From the NCBI GenBank assembly GCA_946902875.1, contig OX336345.1:14229395-14293394 (forward strand): a stretch of 64,000 nucleotides of DNA. The letters run 5' to 3'. Positions 43,567 to 54,199 of this stretch are shown here, piece after piece. Each line of letters opens with the position of its first letter. The first letter of the stretch is position 1. The position numbers and the translations under genes are program-made. The notes below the pieces were generated by a model that worked only from the letters and a program-made list of their open reading frames with translations, was not told the origin of the DNA and searched no databases. The DNA comes from Nematopogon swammerdamellus. Lineage: Eukaryota; Arthropoda; Insecta; Lepidoptera; Adelidae.

Positions 43567-43691
43567 TTCTCGCGCCAGAACGAAGATGAAGAAATGTTGA
43601 TAAACAAAAGAAGATGTCAGCGCCAGATTATATATAACATCAGCTTCGGTCGGAGTCGGACGGCATATCCCTATAATATATAGGGCCTATA

Positions 43692-44143
43692 CAGGGTGTA
43701 AAAACGGCGAGTACATTAAATTTAGGAAATGATTATTGGGATAAAGAGTAACAAAAAAGTCAAATAACTTTTTTCTGAATTCCCTTTAAATAAAAAGTTA
43801 CAGTTTTCATACAAACTTATTGATTATTTTAGTGTAAAAATGATCTAATGACAACAGGGCGGGCGCGGAGGGGAGAAGAGCGGGTGAGACGTGAGCGCCT
43901 CAGGCGGAGGTGTCGGCGGGAAGGGCGGGGGTCAGCTTTGTGAGTGGAGGACTGGAGGTCGGCAGGCGGAGGGTGCGGGTCGGCAACGACACGTTCAATT
44001 ACATTAGACGAAAACATACATTTCAAAAATTCATATCTCGAAAACTAGACACTTTAGAGAAAAACTTTATTTGCTTTTTTGTCTAGGAAAAACATGATGA
44101 TTGCGCTGGCGAAATTAATGTACTCGCCGTTTTAACAACCTGT
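43692..44143. mobile_element. MITE with ~30-bp TIRs and TA target
   Basis: CAGGGTGTAAAAACGGCGAG at the left is matched in reverse at the right by CTCGCCGTTTTAACAACCTG, and both ends continue in register through GTACATTAA. Each side is flanked by TA. The centre (43855-43990) is unusually GC-rich. A TA target and CAGGGTG-like ends fit a Tc1/mariner-type non-autonomous element. Confidence 0.7.
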
Positions 44144-44317
44144 ATAGTCATTGGACGGCATCCATAGAGTAATATTGTTATATAGACAGCATCGCCATCC
44201 AAGTGTGCGATCGATGGCGCGCTCTATATCAAAAGGACTAATCGATTGCACATTACCTACCTGGTTTAGTTCGGTGATGCATACCTGAAGTGACTTACTT
44301 GCCTGTGACCTGTTTTT

Positions 44318-44789
44318 TTTTATTAAGAGCGCGACATATGGCGCCGAGCCACCCATGAGGTGTCTAACGACGCCCATGGACATTCGGTCGTATGCGGGGG
44401 TTGCGAATGCCATGCCGGCCTGACAGGTGCCCATTCACGCTGCTCTTGAAGGTTCCGAGACTGTACTTGGGGGGCAATATATGAGCAGGCAGAGCGTTCC
44501 AGAGTTTACCGGTTCTGTAGAGGAAAGATCTGCAGAATCGATTAGTACGCATCCGCGGTAAGTCCAGCGTAAAGGGATGCAATCCCTGCCCAGTGCGTGT
44601 GGTGCGGAAGTGGAAAGGGGACGGCGGGATTACGTTAAACAGCTCCTCCGAGCACTCCCCATGGAATACGCGATAGAACACACTTAGGGAGCCGACATCC
44701 CTACGGTGTTGCAGTGGTTCTAGATCGCGGGACACTTCTACCAAAATACGAACTATCTGTGCCCAATCTGTGCCAAGTACCAAGAACAC
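44318..44789 (-). pseudogene. Non-LTR RT C-terminus and 3' end
   Basis: The minus strand encodes HRRDVGSLSVFYRVFHGECS, LFNVIPPSPFHFRTTRTGQG, MRTNRFCRSFLYRTGKLWNA and LPPKYSLGTFKSSVNGH, a CR1/Jockey-like C-terminus, followed by the 3' UTR shared with 3085-3158, 15875-16036 and 58060-58180 and an A-rich end at 44311-44320. It is similar in layout to the family at 33910-36283 but clearly distinct from it. Confidence 0.8.
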
Positions 44790-45650
44790 CTTCCAGCCAA
44801 ATCCAGACCCGTACAGTCAGGCAGGCGCAGGACGCAGCTGCAGAAGGTGGGGAAGGGTAGGTAAGTCAAACCTTCACAAACCCCTTGCAAAAATTATACA
44901 TTCCACTATCTCTCCGAGTCCTCAACAAACAAAATTAGCATTGCTTTGTTAGAAACTTGAAATAAATTTTTTATTACGTCTGTAAAATCATAATAGGTAA
45001 TAATAGCATTGTATTTAAGCCCTAAAATTACTAAAATATTCGTCTAAATTATTATTTACGTTGTGAAATATAATCTAAAAATAAATAGATAAATATACAT
45101 ATAAAAAAAAACCTAAATGATATTCAATATGATCTTATTTTCATCCTTTCATCTTATCCTATTAGATGTCATCGTACTGTGATAGGAATATTTTTATTTA
45201 GCTTTTATCTACCTGCATACTGCATTTGTGTGTACTGCTATGCAAAAACTATTTACCAATGAGCATGTCGTTGAAATAAATTCAGTTTTTATTATAATAA
45301 TTTTCATATTTATACTGTAAATAATTTTGTTATTCAACCTACTATTAGGTATGTTGAAACAAGAGCAGGATAGAAAAGTTTGTGATACGGTCGGTCGTCC
45401 AGGAAATTTACTTCGTAGTAACTGCCACTGCGGTCCAAAGAATTCAAACAAGTAGAACAATTGAAAAATAGTGAATTGTGTGCACAAAACCTATATCTCA
45501 AATCATGTGCACATATCCAACTCGTAAGGAACTACACTAGCCATTGCTTGCTCAGTGTTTTCGTCACTTCGTCCGTACATCAAGTACGTAGCGTGATGGT
45601 TTATATTACCGAAACCCGAAACCGAAACTTACAGATGGTCTGGAGTATCT
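44790..45650. other. Anonymous DNA
   Basis: AT-rich, without a supported gene. Open frames (45209-45487, 45461-45652) lack domains. Confidence 0.45.
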
Positions 45651-45654
45651 GAGT

Positions 45655-46055
45655 CACAGACGATTTGTAGGTTCACTTAGTCTGTTTTAAAGGTACTATC
45701 ACGGACGATGCTCTGTGGAACTAGGATCCCTTATTCTTCCACCCTTCCTATCTCCACAGCACTCGTCGCAGAGAGACTCAGAACCCTTTTGTTGTTAATA
45801 ATCGGTTCTCTAAATCGTTTCTTTGTCGCACCGCTAGGGTGTGGAACTGTCTTCCGGCAAGTGTGTTTCCCGAATCCTTTAAACTGGGTGTCTTCAAAAG
45901 TCGCATTAACACGTTAGACTGCCTGACAACTGACCGTAAATCTGCTGGTATTGCATTTAACTGAGCTTGATTTTGCGAGGAGAGATGATTTTGACTCTGT
46001 TGACTGCACCATTGGTCTCTCGGCACAGCAACTCATGTTGGTTTAATAAAAAAAT
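45655..46055 (+). pseudogene. Non-LTR RT C-terminus and 3' end
   Basis: This aligns with the reverse complement of about 33920-34330. It contains RFSKSFLCRTARVWNCLPAS, SFKLGVFKSRINTLDCLTTD and the 3' UTR GACTGCACCATTGG ... CTCATGTTGGTTTAATAAAA. A ~30-base deletion removes the segment before the RFSKSF motif, and there are frame changes upstream. Confidence 0.8.
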
Positions 46056-46479
46056 ATATATGCAAAAAATTATAGTAATTAGCTGAATGCGCCCAGTTTT
46101 ATGCACTTACTCAGCGTTAGTGTCCAAGAACCAAAACAAGCTATAACTTTCCTATGGTAAACGCCGAACTCTAATGTTATATTATTTGATTTTGACATAT
46201 TCAAGATGGCGATGCCAACGTATACACGACTTTATATATCTCCCGCGAAAACTTTATAATTTTGAAGTAATTTCATTAGATCTCGACATAAATTTATCAT
46301 ATATAATTAGTTTCATGATCAATATAAGTGAATAACCTGTTGGATTGCTCCAGCCTGCACGTCCGCTGAGATTAAACCGGAATTAAGTAAAGGTACTTAC
46401 TCACCATCAAATTCGTAACCGCCGCGCGTCAGCTACATCACAACAATCACAGAACCATCACTCATCACCACTTCACACC

Positions 46480-47688
46480 ATGAGCGGCAACAGGAGGCAG
46501 GCTACGGGGAACACTCCCACTGTTCCCAGTACACAAACACCACCAGCCTCCAACATCTGTGCCAAGTGTGATCTTGTTATCTACGACGGCGACCTACTGG
46601 CGTGCGTAACGTGCGCCTCACTGTTCCACTTTGCATGCTTAGGCCTAAGTGAACAGAATTTCCGCAAAATGCGATCATCAGTTCGCGCTGCGTGGTCGGG
46701 ACCATGTTGCAAGAAGACTGATGCGACCAAATCACCGGCCATGCCGCTCACACCATCGTCGGTCGTCCAACTACCTAGCGGGCAGACATGCAGTGGCGTT
46801 CAAGCTGATGCAGACGCGGCCCGCGGACTGTTCGAGACTGATAAGGAAATACGTCCGGAGGACGCTCCACGTGCTTACTATAATCTTATTAAGGCGGAAT
46901 TCGAAAAATCAACAGACAAATGGCGGAGCGAAGTGAAAGCGCTTAGTGCCCGAATCGACGCTTTAACCAGAACCGTCTCAAATTATGAAACAGTATGTAA
47001 TGACCTAAAATCGAAGAATGATCACCTGGAAAGGTCAATTGAGATCCTCTCGGAAAACCAAAAACTGGCTAATGACAGATTGACGCAACTGGAATCCAAA
47101 ACAAAGGTATTAAACGAAGACAAGCAGAAGCTGCAACTCCTTTCACAAACCCAGTCGCTCACCATTTCAGCTCTCACAGCACAGGTGGATGACGGCGAAC
47201 AGAGGGCGCGCTCGAATAATATTGAAGTATTCGGAATACCGGAACGGAATGCTGAACGTATACCGGAAGTTATTGCTGAGATCGCTCGCGTCGCCGGCGT
47301 CACTGTGTGCCCCACCGATATAGACTTTGCTACTCGCGTTGCTCCGAAAGCGAAAACATCTTCGAGCATACCCGCTGGCGGCCGCCCTAAGCCGATTATA
47401 GTGAAATTTCACAAAAGAGAACTGAAAGAGGATCTGTTGAGGGCGGTGAGGAAGCGGCGAGGAGTCAACACCTCGGACATTGGTCTTCCGGGAGACAAGC
47501 GTCAGATATATTTAAACGATCACCTTACATCTGCAAACAAGCAACTCCTCGCGAAGACCCGAAATATCTGCAAGGAAGTGGGGTTTCGCCATGTTTGGAC
47601 GAACTATGCAAAAATATTTGTGAGGCGAAACGACCAGAGTCCGGCTATTCGCATTTGGAAGGACTCAGATTTAGCAAAAATAAAATAA
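46480..47688 (+). CDS. Non-LTR ORF1 protein with PHD-like finger
   Basis: A 402-residue ORF1 of the second element. A Cys/His finger lies at 27-77 (C27, C30, C42, C45, H50, C53, C76, C77); the last pair is adjacent rather than C-x2-C, which is unusual. Heptad-rich sequence (about 145-245) predicts a coiled coil. The C-terminal half carries NNIEVFGIPERNAERIPEVI, PKPIIVKFHKRELKEDLL, YLNDHLTSANKQLLAKTRN and FRHVWTNYAKIFVRR, parallel to the ORF1 at 26211 but with low identity, so the two elements are separate families. It would bind element RNA. Confidence 0.85.
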   Translation: MSGNRRQATGNTPTVPSTQTPPASNICAKCDLVIYDGDLLACVTCASLFHFACLGLSEQNFRKMRSSVRAAWSGPCCKKTDATKSPAMPLTPSSVVQLPSGQTCSGVQADADAARGLFETDKEIRPEDAPRAYYNLIKAEFEKSTDKWRSEVKALSARIDALTRTVSNYETVCNDLKSKNDHLERSIEILSENQKLANDRLTQLESKTKVLNEDKQKLQLLSQTQSLTISALTAQVDDGEQRARSNNIEVFGIPERNAERIPEVIAEIARVAGVTVCPTDIDFATRVAPKAKTSSSIPAGGRPKPIIVKFHKRELKEDLLRAVRKRRGVNTSDIGLPGDKRQIYLNDHLTSANKQLLAKTRNICKEVGFRHVWTNYAKIFVRRNDQSPAIRIWKDSDLAKIK

Positions 47689-48212
47689 TATTATACTCAC
47701 TATTTGTGTCTCAGCACGCGAACTTGCATGTGAATACTCCTGCCTCACCTTGTTGTCTAGTAATTACTGTAAAATTCAAATCGCCCATGCACACACACAC
47801 ACCACCCAACGCATTCCCACGCACACATCCACTACACACACATACGAAATGCGTTCAGCTTCAGCATGGCCCTCTCTATCTTACGCCAGTACAATATAGA
47901 AGGCTATGGCTTCAGTTTCAGTCACTCACACACACCACACACCTGCGTCTGTGTTATCTTAGCTTGATCGCTCGGCGGTGCGGCGGGCGTGGGCGGGAGG
48001 CGAGCGGCGGAGGCGCTGCTGGCCTCTCGTCCACTCTGGCGAATTTGTTCGATTGTAATTCTTATTCACTGACAGTTAGTTGTCACATTGATTTGTATAT
48101 TGTATTAGGCACTTATTATACCATGAAGTGCACCTTACTTCGACACTGCGCAACTGTAATTACTACACGAAGTATTTTAAAAGATGCATTCTTATGTCCA
48201 TTATTTTTACGG
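47689..48212 (+). other. ORF1-ORF2 spacer of the second element
   Basis: Contains CACACACA-type runs (47790-47835) and a GC-rich block (47965-48030). A stop-free frame (47595-48221) crosses the whole spacer in the -1 phase relative to ORF1, but its peptide looks like low complexity (TPPNAFPRTHPLHTHTK). Confidence 0.4.
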
Positions 48213-51095
48213 GTACTCTAGATATTTACCTACAAAACACCCGCAGTATCCGGGGTAAGTTGATAGAATTCAAACAGAGTGTACTTACAGACTCACATCA
48301 CCTGATTTTGATAACGGAAAGCTGGTTGATCGATTCCATCTCCGATACGGAGGTCATTGACCCGAATTCTTACAATTTACATAGGTGCGATCGCTCATCC
48401 GTCACAGGTAAATCTCGGGGCGGAGGTACGTTGATTTGTTCTCGTCCGTCGCTCCGCGCGCACCGCCACCACTACCCTCCCCGCCCCCCCCACCGCACAG
48501 TACGACGCTGTGTGGGTGTCCATTCCAAAGACAACAATTCGCGCCAATAATGACTTGCATGTTGTATGTGTCTACTTGCCGCCGCATCCTGCAAATGGTG
48601 ACTTAATGCTCAAACATTTAACCGATTTTCTATACATGTTTAGATCACAATTCGCAAATGATGACATTGTTCTCGCAGGAGACTTTAACCTGCCCTCTTT
48701 GGAGTGGGCACAGAACCCGGATCGTATGCATCTCTCAGCTGTAGGTGGAATGAATGACGCTCGCTCCTCTTTTGTGGATTGTTCGTCCTTCATAGGACTT
48801 AAACAATACAATAGAATATTCAATGACAATGGCCGCTTGCTTGATCTGATATTCTGTTCCATCACGGCCGAGGTAGCTCGCGCTGCGGGTCCCTTACTAC
48901 GCGAGGATCTCCCACACCACCCGGCTCTGGAAGTATGTTTGCCAGACGTTCACCACTCACCGCTTAGAAATCCACCTACACGTACTTACTCTTTTCGCAG
49001 AGCTGACTATGTCGCCATTCAAACATACCTGTTAAATGTGAACTGGTCTACTCTTTTTACCGGCACACCGGATGATGCCGTATCGTTCTTTTACCAGGCA
49101 CTGGACGAGGCTGTAGATCTGTACGTACCTAGCTTCGTCCGTGGAGCGAGTGCGCATCCTACTTGGTTTTCTCCCGCTCTTATAAAAATCGTAAGGGAAA
49201 AAAATTAATTTCATAAAAGATTTAAGCGTCACGGGCGGGGAAGCGACTACGATGCGTTCTCGCTACTTCGGAGGCGGCAAAAGGCATTGCAGCGCGAATG
49301 ATGGCGGCGACATATCCACACTGCTGAGAACAATATAAAAACAAATCCCAAGAATTTTTGGCATTACATAAAGTCACAGCGTGGCTCAAATACCATACCA
49401 GGAAGAGTTGTAAGTGGTAATGTAGAAGCGAGTGATGGTGCTGCTATCTGCAAATTATTTTTAAATCACTTTCAGTCTGTCTACAAAAAAACGTCTTCAC
49501 CCACCATAAGTCAACCATGTGACTATATCACTCACGATGTCCAAAGCTCAGTTGCAACGAACGTACGCATAGTCCTAAAAATATTACAATCTTTGGATAC
49601 AAATAAGGGCCCCGGTAGTGATGGCATACCTCCAGTTTTCGCAAAGCAATGTGCAGATCAACTAGCCTCTCCTTTGAGCATTATTTTCAGTCGCTCCATC
49701 TCGGAAGGCGTGTTTCCTCAAAAATGGAAAGAAGCGTTTGTGGTGCCTATCCATAAGAACGGGCCCAGACAATGTGTTGAGAATTACAGGCCCGTGTCTA
49801 TCCTGTCAGTGTTTAGCAAAGTTTTCGAGCGCGTAGTCTACGACCAGATTTACCCACTAATTTCTTCAAGCATCTCGTCGGCGCAACACGGCTTTATGCG
49901 CGGGCGTTCTGTAGTATCTAACCTAGCCGTGTTCATTGACTACGTTTCGATGAAGTTGGATAAGCGGGTGCAAGTCGATGCCGTTTACACTGACTACGCT
50001 AAATGCTTTGACAGGATAGACCATGGAATCCTGGTTCGGAAGCTCGGGGAACTGGGTATCCACGGGTGTCTTCTGAGGTGGATCGAGTCATACTTGAGGA
50101 ACAGGTCTCAGGCGGTGAAGACGGGTGCGTATAGGTCAGAGTTCGTCGAAATACCGTCCGGAGTGCCTCAGGGTTCACATCTCGGCCCGCTCTTCTTTAA
50201 CGCCTACCTCTACGACGTCGTTAAATGTTTCCATTGGGCCCTGTTCCTGCTGTATGCTGATGACAAAAAAGTATACATGGCGATTGAGAACCAATCCGAC
50301 TGTATTAAGTTACAGGAAGACCTTGATAGATTGTCACTCTACTGTTCACTCAATCGCCTAGACTTGAATATTAAGAAATGTCAAGTCATCACATTCAGCA
50401 GGAATAGGAAGCAGGTGAATAACGTATACAATTTGAATAATGAGCCCATACCACGAACCGACGTCGTTAGGGACTTGGGCGTAATGCTCGACTCGAAGCT
50501 TGTCTTCGACAAGCACTACGAGCACATAGTCTCAAAGGCATATAAAATGTTGGGATTCCTCATGCGCACGTGCAAACCATTTACCAATCTTGCAACATTC
50601 AAAATCGTTTACTTCGCGTACGTTCGGAGTGTGTTGGAGTTTGCGTGTCAGATATGGTCACCATCATACGTGACACATGTGCGGCGTATTGAAGGAATTC
50701 AACGTAAGTTCATTAGATACATGAACTTTCGTTCCAAACTGTCCTTTGCAGACTATGAAGAAGCAGCGGTTCACTATAAACTGCTGACCCTTGAGCAGAG
50801 GAGGTCCGCAGCTGACATGAAGTTTTTGTTCAATATTATTAACCACAACATTGACTGCCCGGACCTCCTCGCTCGCATATCTTTGCGGGTGGCTCCAACG
50901 TGCACCCGGCGTCCTCGACTGTTCCAGCCTCCCTTGTGCAACACGAACTCCGCTAGGAATTCGACAATGAATCGGTGTATGGATGCCTACAATCTCACCT
51001 TTTGGGAGATAGATATATTTCACGACACCGAGACCTCTTTCATAAAGGAAGTGAATAGAATTATAGGGGGAAAAGAAAACAAAGCTTCTCACTGA
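48213..51095 (+). pseudogene. ORF2 with one frameshift and one stop
   Basis: The endonuclease begins at LDIYLQNTRSIRGKL (48218), with LITESWL (metal-binding Glu). The phase changes between about 48440 and 48500, in or near a C-run at 48481-48490. It resumes with DLHVVCVYLPPHPANGD, LAGDFNLPSLEW and LLDLIFCSI. A TAA at 49206-49208 interrupts the linker, and the same phase continues into the RT: NKGPGSDGIPPVFAKQCADQ, NYRPVSILSVFSKVFERVVY, TDYAKCFD (D134/D140 counted from 49593), GVPQGSHLGPLFFNAYLYDV and YADDK (50253-50264). The final His/Asp of the endonuclease (expected SDH) reads EDLPHHPALEV, a weak match. Two lesions only, so inactivation is recent or these are assembly errors. Confidence 0.85.
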
Positions 51096-51640
51096 TTTAA
51101 GCGGATATAGGTAACAGTAGCAGGCGCAACTCACACACACATGTATATCACAATACACACATACACACACACACTCACACACACCCTCAGACATATCATC
51201 GCAAATAATCCTCTCACACACCCTCACCACACATGCACGGCGAATTGTATTTATTTGTTTATGAGTAAGGAGATTTTATTGAAATTTGTAATTCACAGAT
51301 TATCATTGTTTTAATTTAATGTAGTTTTTTATAAATTTTCATTCACTGTTTCTTATTTTCTTATTTATTAATAATCGAATTTTAACTTTTAACTTTTGAC
51401 TTGATACTTCGACTTTTAATTTTGTAATTAATTTCAATTTTATTTTATTTTATTTTAAATTGATTTAATCTTTTAATTTTGTAATTTTCTATCGTTTTTA
51501 TTTACCATGTTTTATCAAATGCATGTAAACCGGAGGAATTCTATTCTTGGCTATTAAGTTTTATATTGTTCATTTTTAAATTTGTTGGATTAATATAAGC
51601 TGTGGAATTCTCTAATATATAAATAAATAAATAAATTTTG

Positions 51641-52055
51641 GGGACGAAATAAATTGTATACAGTATAGACAATGGCTGTTCTATAGATATGAATTCTTTG
51701 TGACGGACGCTAATCGCTAGGCGAACTTGCGAACTCGGTTGACGTAATACGTTTGAGTAGCGTGTGTGAAGTTATGAGCCGAGTTGTGCACCGCCGCCGC
51801 CCCGTGAGGATTTGCCGCTCCTGCCTCCGCTAAATGCCTTGCCCATTAACGTTTAGTACCCACTAGAACGGGTAATGTTGGTTGTTGCGCGAACATGCCT
51901 CCATTTGTTCTAGATTGGAGATAGAAACTAAGCTGGTGTCCTTTATCGTCGATGAGTTCTGTAGACTTTGTAGAATTTATGGATGACTATTTTATTAAGA
52001 TATGGACATACTTGTACAGACTTGAAAATGTGTTTTATTTTATGAAAAGAAAGAC
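51641..52055. other. Anonymous DNA
   Basis: A moderately GC-rich piece (51776-51830, CACCGCCGCCGCCCCGTGAG) of unknown origin. No gene recognised. Confidence 0.4.
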
Positions 52056-52380
52056 AAATGGCGCGCGCCAGATTAACGCAGAGGTGTAGTCCGACGGCGC
52101 CCGCGGGCATTCGGATATTTACGGGGGCTGCGAATACCATGTCGGACGGCTAGTGTTTGAAGGATCCCAGACTGTACATTAGAGGAAAGGATGCAGGTGG
52201 GAGTGCATTCCCCATGTTGGCAACCCTGTAAATAAAGGATTTACAGGATCGATTTGTCCTAAGTGGGGGGATATCGACAGTGTGTGAATGCATTCCCAAC
52301 CTGTTGCGTATGAAACGGTGGTAGAATGGGGATACACCAGAAACATAATGTTCTGTTTTTATTTTACAAAAAAAGTTCAA
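52056..52380 (-). pseudogene. Non-LTR RT C-terminal fragment
   Basis: The minus strand encodes GVSPFYHRFIRNRL, GMHSHTVDIPPLRTNRSCKS, FIYRVANMGNALPPASFP and LMYSLGSFKH, followed by a 3' UTR remnant (GCATTCGGATATTTACGGGG, GCGAATACCATGTCGGACGG). It is related to the 44318-44789 family and strongly decayed. Confidence 0.7.
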
Positions 52381-52432
52381 AATTATAAAAATTCATTATA
52401 TACCCATAGAAATAACCTACCATAATAATATT

Positions 52433-52997
52433 AGCCTCGGTAGCTCAGTTGTGCAGTCGGTCGGCTGTCGGCCGCCATCATAAGCACACCTAGGCGCGGT
52501 CATTACTTGCATAGGTGACCGCTCGACCGTTGGAGGCTGACCGTGGTTCGGATTCAACGTAAAACTATAGGTCCCTTCCCTTTTTACTTTTTTTTATGTT
52601 ATCCGGTATGGATGGCTGCCTCGAAGGGGCCAAAGCGCATGCTCCAACCAGCCAATATCACCTCCGAGAATTAAGGTAGGTGGCATATCGGAGACTTCCC
52701 TGGATTGCTGGCTATACTGGACTAGAGAAGAACACAACCGAGGCTGCTATGCGGTCATATTACATCCTACATTACATCTTATATTACTAGGTGGTAAGGT
52801 TTAACCCGCCCGGGTTTGTACCATCGCACTGAATGAAAGGTCGGTTGAAACGGCTATGTAAAATAGTTCGTGCTTTCCGTCCAGTTCAGTGTAACCGAAA
52901 CGACCGAAGGGAAACACTGACATGGCTCCAAGGTTTTATGGGCTGACATCACGTATCAGTAGGTGATGAAGCCAACCGTGTCAGTTTCCATAAAAAA
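52433..52997 (+). mobile_element. SINE with internal insertion
   Basis: The head at 52433-52560 repeats the A box, 5S-like block (TAGGCGCGGTCATTACTTGC, ATAGGTGACCGCTCGACCG) and B-box region (GTGGTTCGGATTCAACG). The body resumes at TTATATTACTAGGTGGTAAG (52780) and ends in AGTTTCCATAAAAAAA. In between, about 52587-52680 is a reversed 3' end of the 33910-36283 family (ATGGATGGCTGCCTCGAAGG), followed by ~100 bases shared in reverse with 23120-23160. Confidence 0.7.
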
Positions 52998-53286
52998 ATA
53001 TATACCATACATATTTTTGAATTTGTTTTCCATTTAGAGCATCAGTATCTTTTTTATTCAATAAATAATTTCTGAAGTGACAACTTTACTTACTTCACGT
53101 TTCAATAAAAGTCTCTCGAAGTTTCTTTGTTTAATTTTCTGGCTTTGGCTAATTCAACCTCGAAAATAAATGGTCGAATCATCGAGTCTGTTGTAAAGAG
53201 CATTTTATAGATAATAAGAATCCCCACTGAAATATGAAAGCCCTAAAGCCTACAATAATATCTAAAGTGATTTATGCAATCCTTCT

Positions 53287-54199
53287 TTGTTACCGACGAC
53301 GCCGCTTGACCTCTGCGAAGTCTCGAGGATTGGGCAAGTATTCACTCCGACGTGGGCCGCGAATAAAATTTATTACGGTCGAAATAAGGACGAGATTGAG
53401 CAGGACATTACCGATCTTCCTACGATGCGTTCAAGTATGACGAACTATTATCTGAAGAATATGATGATTTCATGTTCATTGTGGGATTATGTTATTTTAG
53501 AACACGAAGGAAATTCTCTGGTACTGCGTCTCAAGCCAGCAGAATATCTGGCTGATATTAAGGTTACAAAACAATTCTTCAGTAGGTACTGTAATTTTCT
53601 TGGGATTGCTTTAGTGCAGATATTATATTATATGTTTTTTCTATCTAGTTGTCGGTACTAAACTAGAACTATCGCGATATGGTGATGTGAGTGTATGAAG
53701 TTTCAAGATAACGTCGAGTTGATCATCTACATACATAGTAACCGGTTGAATATCAAGCAGTGTATCAGTGTTGAATCAGAACAACTCGTCAGTACACACC
53801 GAGAAATAAAATCAGATGTCTCACTTACCTAAGGCATTCTTTATTCTACCTTTACCTTACCACAGCCATTTACTTACAAGAAAAACACGGCACTTTATTA
53901 GTCTCCTTAAAAAGAACGTAAATTTGTACAAAATTAGAGTATCCTTAATAAATACTGGCTACCCTCCCGAGTTGCTTAATACGACCCTCATCATACCGTC
54001 CTCTTTGTCGACTCGGCCGTCTCCTGTCGCCTTAAACAATTACTCCTTGAGCAAAAGGATAGGAACCATTATTCCTATTCAGGACCTCTGGCCGGAAGGA
54101 GGACGAACTCTTTGTGAAATATCACCTTTAAGATTGATGAACGGAATTACCATGTCCCTAGCGGAGATAATGCGTTCTGTATTCAATTCATATAACTAG
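53287..54199 (+). CDS. Unassigned two-block coding candidate
   Basis: Block 1 (53287-53587) has protein-like composition: LCEVSRIGQVFTPTWAANKI, then EQDITDLPTMRSSMTNYYLK and VILEHEGNSLVLRLKPAEYL. It ends near a possible donor (CTTCA|GTAGGT). Block 2 (about 53861-54199, after TACCTTACCACAG) encodes IRVSLINTGYPPELLNTTLI, then KRIGTIIPIQDLWPEGGRTL and a stop after FNSYN. Joining at these sites does not keep the frame, so the splice model is unproven. I recognise no family. It could be a host gene, an old transposon fragment or chance. Confidence 0.25.

Larger units (their letters stand above)
46300..51640 (+). mobile_element. Near-intact non-LTR retrotransposon (Jockey/CR1-like)
   Basis: The order is leader, intact ORF1 (46480), spacer, ORF2 with one frameshift and one stop (48213-51095), then a 3' UTR with CACA-rich stretches and an (AAAT)n tail at 51617-51638. 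The 5' limit is approximate. Another C-terminal fragment of this family is at 32930-33330. Confidence 0.8.
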
